A DNA stretch of 64,000 bases. It comes from Abelmoschus esculentus. Its lineage: Eukaryota; Streptophyta; Magnoliopsida; Malvales; Malvaceae. Positions 59,367-64,000 of this stretch are shown in pieces (position 1 is the first letter of the stretch; every line of letters starts with the position of its first letter). Made by a program: the position numbers and the translations under genes. The notes under the pieces are model-generated. The model saw nothing but the letters and a program-made list of their open reading frames with translations. It ran no database searches and was not told the origin of the DNA. The stretch lies in NCBI GenBank assembly GCA_035048815.1, contig JAUCBN010000016.1:3402501-3466500 (forward strand), in the 5' to 3' direction.

Positions 59367-61667
59367 CTAATTTAAAACCAAAGCCTGCACTTTTTGACAC
59401 AGAGAGAGGCTGCTAAGTAATCTTAAAACTATAAATCAAGGTCATTAGTACGAGGTATTGGAATTAACTAATAAAAACCAAGCACTTCCCATGTGTGGAG
59501 CTGACCAAATTTTTTAAAAAATTATTTTAAATTTTATATAAAAATACTAAAAAATCAATATAACTTTAAAAATATAGATGTTATTTCAATAACAATTGAC
59601 ATTTTTATCTCTATCGTTTAGAATTATTTTTTATAGATTATAATCTTTAAAATGGACTCTTAGATAAAAATAGTCCATAAACATAAAAATATATCATAAT
59701 AGTAATAAATAAAGAACAGATAAAATAGTTAATAAAAATAAAAATTTAAAACAAAAAATAAAAAATATTGCTAAAACTGTTATTATTAGATTTAAAACAT
59801 AAAAAAAACTATTTAAAAATTTTAATCAAAATAATAATTATTGCAGAGAAAATGTAAAATTAAAGGAACAAAATTTGTTTTTATTATTGGATTTGTTTAA
59901 CTGAGGTAATAAATCCGTTGGTATAAATGCAGCGAATCAGGCTTCATGGATGTAACAAATTCTGAACGACTCACACGCACACACGGCTTAATCAGTGGGC
60001 CACTCCTGTTTGACCATCTAACCGCATCTAGGGAGGTAAAAACAGTTATTCGGATGAGTTTTAGGTCGGATAAAATTGAATACAAGTCATTTTAGGTTGA
60101 TTTAATGTTTTGACTCGATTCGGGTCAGGTGCATGTCTATTTCATGTCGGGTTCAAACGGTTCGAGTCCAAATCGGATAACTCAGAGTTTATTTCAGGTC
60201 AGGTAGATTTCAGTTTAATTGTATTTCAGGTCGGGTTCATTTCAAGTCGGTTTTATTTCAGGTCGAATTAATTTTGGTTTTAAATTCATAATAATTAAAA
60301 TTATTAAGTTTGATTTTGTAAAAGTAAGTAAATAAACGATAGACTTTTGGTTGAATGGTTGATCATTTATTTCGAATTAATTATTTAATATCTATCATCT
60401 TTTACTAGCATGAATCTCATTAAAAATAAATATTACGTAGTAGACTTAACAAAATGTCATATAATGAATAATGATTAATATCTTAAAAAAATAAGAATTA
60501 TGCTAAATCACAAAAATTAAAAATTAATGAGGAATAAATAATGGACTACAAAGTCAAAGAATAAAATTTTAAATTGAAAAGATAAACATTAATAAAATAA
60601 AATATTATCTTATTAATACATTTCAAAAATAAAAATATGAAATTTAGAATATATATAAAATTTATATTATAAATAGAATAATAATATATATAAAATTTAT
60701 ATCATATAAGAAATTTATACTATATATAAAAAAATATAATATATAAAAGAATATTATATATGGTGTAATATTTTTTTTGAAATAGAATAATATTATATAT
60801 GAATTATATCATATATGAAATAATATTATTTTTGGAAATAGAATAATACTATATATGGAAAATAAATTTATACTAAGTACGAAAATATAGAATATATAAA
60901 TATAATAGTATATATAATACATTAATAATTTAATATAAGTATGTATATAATATATATTGATAATTATATGTATACATTAATATATATTATATGTATATAA
61001 TTATATATTAGTAATTAGATGTATCATGTATACATTAATATATCATATATGTATAATATATACATAGTACATTCATATGTACTATAATGATTAGATGTAT
61101 ACATAGTAGACTAGTAGTAGTACATTATTATATACATAGTACATTAATATATACATTAATATATGTATGCATAGTAATTGGATATATCATATATGTATAA
61201 TTAGATGTATTATATACTAGATGTATATATATAATATACATTAGTAATTTAGTATAATATACTATATTAATATATGTATTATATTTATATATATATATAT
61301 GAAATTATGTACATTATATATGTATATATGGTTAACCCCTAAACAAAAAAGTTAGAAGTTTTCTCTCCATTATTTTATTTTGTTGCTAGCTTCCCCCCTC
61401 AAATCAAAAAACAAAAGTTTCCCTCCTAAATTTAAAAGTTTTTTTCATTACTTTAATGATTATAATTATTTTTAATAAATATTTTTTAATTTAATGATTA
61501 TAATATGGTTTAATTATATACTTAAATGTATTAATAAATATAATACTTTATGGATTAATATATTACATGTAATATAATATATTTTAATACAAACACTAAT
61601 ATATGTATTTAATTTGTTTATGAATTAGTGTATATATATTATTAATTCTTTAAGTCCAACACTATTC
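59367..61667. other. AT-rich spacer
   Basis: No gene is supported. The first 100 bases are the GT61 promoter side. A degenerate CAGGTCGGGTTCATTT-type repeat runs from about 60050 to 60290, and the TA-rich block follows at 60640-61330. Confidence 0.5.
60640..61330. repeat. TA-rich low-complexity block
   Basis: About 700 bp consist almost entirely of ATATAT, TATACATTAATATAT and TATATGTATAATA words in irregular order, with short near-repeats such as ACATTAATATATNNATGTAT. It has no open frames. Confidence 0.75.
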
Positions 61668-61676
61668 CCTTAAAGC

Positions 61677-61877
61677 AGAAAAATTATATCATGGGTCAGT
61701 CTTACCACCTGTTCATGGGACCAACCAATAAAACTTGTCCACTTCATCAATTTTTCCATGTCATAATTTTTTCCCAAGTGAATCTTCACTTGAAAAATTA
61801 AAAAATAATGAGGTGGACAGTTTCTATTGGTTGATCCCATGGATGACGTGATAGGACTGACCCATGATATAATTTAT
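61677..61877. mobile_element. Mutator-like MITE with 9-bp target duplication
   Basis: The 201-bp element has long terminal inverted repeats of about 65 bp. The left arm reads AAATTATATCATGGGTCAGT, then CCATGGGACCAACCAATA-like words. The right arm in reverse complement reads AAATTATATCATGGGTCAGT, then ATCCATGGGATCAACCAATA. It is flanked on both sides by the 9-bp CCTTAAAGC (61668-61676 and 61878-61886). A 9-bp duplication and long TIRs without a gene are the marks of a non-autonomous Mutator-like element. Confidence 0.8.
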
Positions 61878-61886
61878 CCTTAAAGC

Positions 61887-63049
61887 CTAAATTATTAAAC
61901 TAGTTATTTAAGATCAATTCTTCAATCACTAAACTAATTTTCTATGATCAAATTAAAATAATTTTAAAATATAAAATATGTTTTTAATTAAATGAGGATC
62001 AATCAAATAAAAAGATAAAATTTAAAACTTAAGTTTTGAATGATTATAACCAAATTGAAATAATTGTAAAATAATATGTAGAGCGGCGTGAGATTCGATT
62101 TTTTAGGAGCGACCTATATAAAAAATACAAAATTTTTTACCCGATCTAAAGTTGTGTCAAACAAATATCTAAATCTAATATCTTTTTTTATTTATTTTTA
62201 GTTGATTATATTTAATCAAAATTTATTATTTGATCATATATTGTAATAATAATGATAATACACCAAAATTTATTATATATATTAATTCCCTCTAAAATTT
62301 TATTTTCCCCCTTTTTTATATAATAATAAAAACTTATTTTTATTTCCCTCTTAAAATTAAGTAACTTATACCCTTCAAAATTTTTATACTAAAAGTAAAT
62401 TAATTCCAAACATAAAAAAAAAAATAAGTGGTTTATTTCCCTCTAAAATTTTGACTTTTCACTTTTTTTTATCAATTGTATTTTTCTTTTTCTTTTATCA
62501 ATTATTTTGGATTAATTTAATTGAGTTATAATTTAGATTAATTTAATTATGTTTGTAATTTATATTTTTATATTTTAATATAACTTAATTAATCCTAAGT
62601 TCATTAAGTTAATTTAACTTAATTAAATATTAATTTAAAATTATAATTAAAATTAAATATATTAAAACTAGTAAATAAATTAATTTAATTAAATATGTAA
62701 TATTAAATTTAAATATTAATCCTTAAATTAACTTTCATGTCTAATTCTATTTTTTAAGTCTAATTTTATTTACCAATATTTTAAATTTATTAAATTATAG
62801 ATATACTTAATTATATATCATGTAAATATTAAGTCTTGTTAATATTAGTTCAGGTCAATAACAAGTCGAGTTCAAAACAAGTCGAATCATTTATCAGGTC
62901 GGATTAGAAACAACTCGGGTTAAATCAGGTCTCATGGATCCTTGCATTCTGTATGAGCAAATTGCAGGGAAGTTGTTCTTCAATCTATTAAGTCACTAAA
63001 CTATTTTAGAATTCAATCAAGTCTTTGAACTAATAAATTTAATTTATTG
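61887..63049. other. AT-rich spacer
   Basis: No gene is seen. Near 62840-62940 there is a second cluster of CAGGTC/CAAGTCGAGTTC words like those at 60050-60290. It ends about 110 bases from the broken edge of the PPR pseudogene. Confidence 0.5.
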
Positions 63050-63055
63050 AATTAT

Positions 63056-63869
63056 TTAACTACGGTTCGTTACATTTACAAAGATCCTCTCTGCACTACC
63101 CAGATCACCAGCTTTGCTATACATTGCAACAAGAGAACTGGCCAATGATCCATTACTTTCAATGTTGCTCCTCACTATCAAACCATGGATCGACCTTGCT
63201 AATTTTAAAAACCCCAAGTCAGCACAAGCCTCAGTTACACTAAGCATTATAACGGAGTCCGGTCTTATGCCTTCCAAAACCATTAAACGAAACAATCTCC
63301 AATCCTTCATTAGCCTTCCCATTCTCCACGTGACTCAAAATGATCGAACTCCAGGAAACCAAGCCTCTCATAGTCATTTCATCAAACAGCATTACTTAAG
63401 CATCCTATTTCACCTTACATCGAAAGAAGTGAAGACTGAATAACAGAATCTTTTCCGAACCCATTTTTTATAATGGTCCCATGGACCATTTCACCAATAA
63501 TCAGATCACCAAAACCAGAACAAGCCCTGAGAACCGAAGGAAATATGATGTTACTGATTGGACATGGTCATTCTTTATCATAGTGAGGTAGAGAAAAATG
63601 GCTTCTTGAAATAAGTTGCTCCAAACAGAGCATTTTATTAGAACAATCCACATGACAGAATCTGGGTTGGTGAAGGATTTGAAAACAAGTTTCGAAGATT
63701 GAAAGGAACCCATTTGGGCATAGGATTCAATGAGCTTGGTGGAAGGGAGTGGTGGGTCATGGCGAAGACCGGTGACGAAAATGTGGCCGTGGAGTTGAGC
63801 TAGTGATCGGAGATTGGTGCATGATCTGAATAGTGGCATGTGTAGTAATAAAAATTTTAATCTATTCAC
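63056..63869 (-). pseudogene. Pentatricopeptide repeat (PPR) protein pseudogene, truncated
   Basis: The minus strand begins like an intact PPR gene at 63869 (MNRLKFLLLHMPLFRSCTNLRSLAQLHGHIFVTG...PLPSTKLIESYAQMGSFQSSKLVF). It then loses frame after SGLVLV and continues in other frames: GEMVHGTIIKNGFGKDSVIQSSLLSM with a stop, VFDEMTMRGLVSWSS, and finally FRLMVLEGIRPDSVIMLSVTEACADLGFLKLARSIHGLIVRSN...MYSKAGDLGSAERIF. Homology ends near 63056. The rest of the usual PPR tract and the E-type C-terminus are missing. The blocks match, from memory, the Arabidopsis mitochondrial PLS-type PPR At1g69350. Such proteins edit or process organelle RNA. With several frameshifts, a nonsense codon and a lost 3' half, this copy is dead. 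Confidence 0.85.
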
Positions 63870-64000
63870 GGGTTTAAGTAAGATGATACGAGTTTCTCTT
63901 AATTAGTGTTTGAGAGTTTTATCCTCGCCTTAGACACACATAAATTTCTGCTAAAGTCTGCTGACAAAGCTCAGTTGGGATTTGTTATCTCTTCACTTGA

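Overview
The window is nuclear DNA of a flowering plant, most likely a core eudicot. The genes are broken by GT-AG introns, separated by very AT-rich spacers, and interrupted by LTR, LINE-type and MITE-type transposable elements. The proteins read like rosid proteins, and the gag sequence and gene set made me think of Malvaceae (cotton relatives). That last point is an impression from memory, not something the window proves.

Layout. (1) 1.4-3.2 kb, minus: PI-PLC X-domain protein in 7 exons. (2) 5.4-6.9 kb, plus: ER cytochrome b5 in 3 exons. (3) 8.06-8.44 kb, minus: decayed 6-phosphogluconolactonase fragment. (4) 9.6-17.3 kb, minus: 18-exon STE20/Hippo-like kinase of the SIK1 type. (5) 18.2-19.6 kb, minus: COQ4. 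(6) 22.43 kb: tRNA-Asn(GUU)-like gene with a damaged T arm. (7) 22.9-23.9 kb, minus: F-box/kelch protein of the KMD type. (8) 24-32 kb: gene-poor, with tandem duplications and MITE-like repeats. (9) 32.3-34.7 kb, minus: WRKY57-type factor. (10) 35.8-36.3 kb: LINE reverse-transcriptase tail. (11) 37.69-46.25 kb: complete LTR retrotransposon with a perfect 5-bp target duplication, a tRNA-Arg primer site, only a gag gene, and a large minisatellite. (12) 46.55 kb, plus: CLE9/10-type peptide gene just beyond the 3' LTR. (13) 48.4-50.2 kb, plus: LRR gene with broken structure. (14) 51.5-52.6 kb, plus: remorin. (15) 53.5-54.3 kb, minus: RING protein with two membrane helices. (16) 56.1-56.4 kb, minus: nodulin-related protein. 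(17) 57.4-59.4 kb, minus: GT61 glycosyltransferase. (18) 60-63 kb: TA-rich DNA containing a MITE with a 9-bp target duplication. (19) 63.1-63.9 kb, minus: decayed PPR gene.

The order SIK1 - WRKY57 - CLE10 - remorin - RING - PPR matches, from memory, Arabidopsis chromosome 1 around At1g69220 to At1g69350. COQ4 and the nodulin-related gene recall the At2g03 region. The single-copy backbone is therefore probably an ancestral syntenic block expanded by transposons. The genes are not an operon and share no single pathway. They cover signalling (kinase, CLE peptide, remorin), protein turnover (KMD F-box, RING), transcription (WRKY), lipid and redox metabolism (PI-PLC-like, cytochrome b5, COQ4) and wall glycosylation (GT61).

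The most unusual object is the 8.56-kb gag-only retrotransposon. Its interior carries a higher-order minisatellite, and its gag start region has two CAG-to-TAG-like stops.
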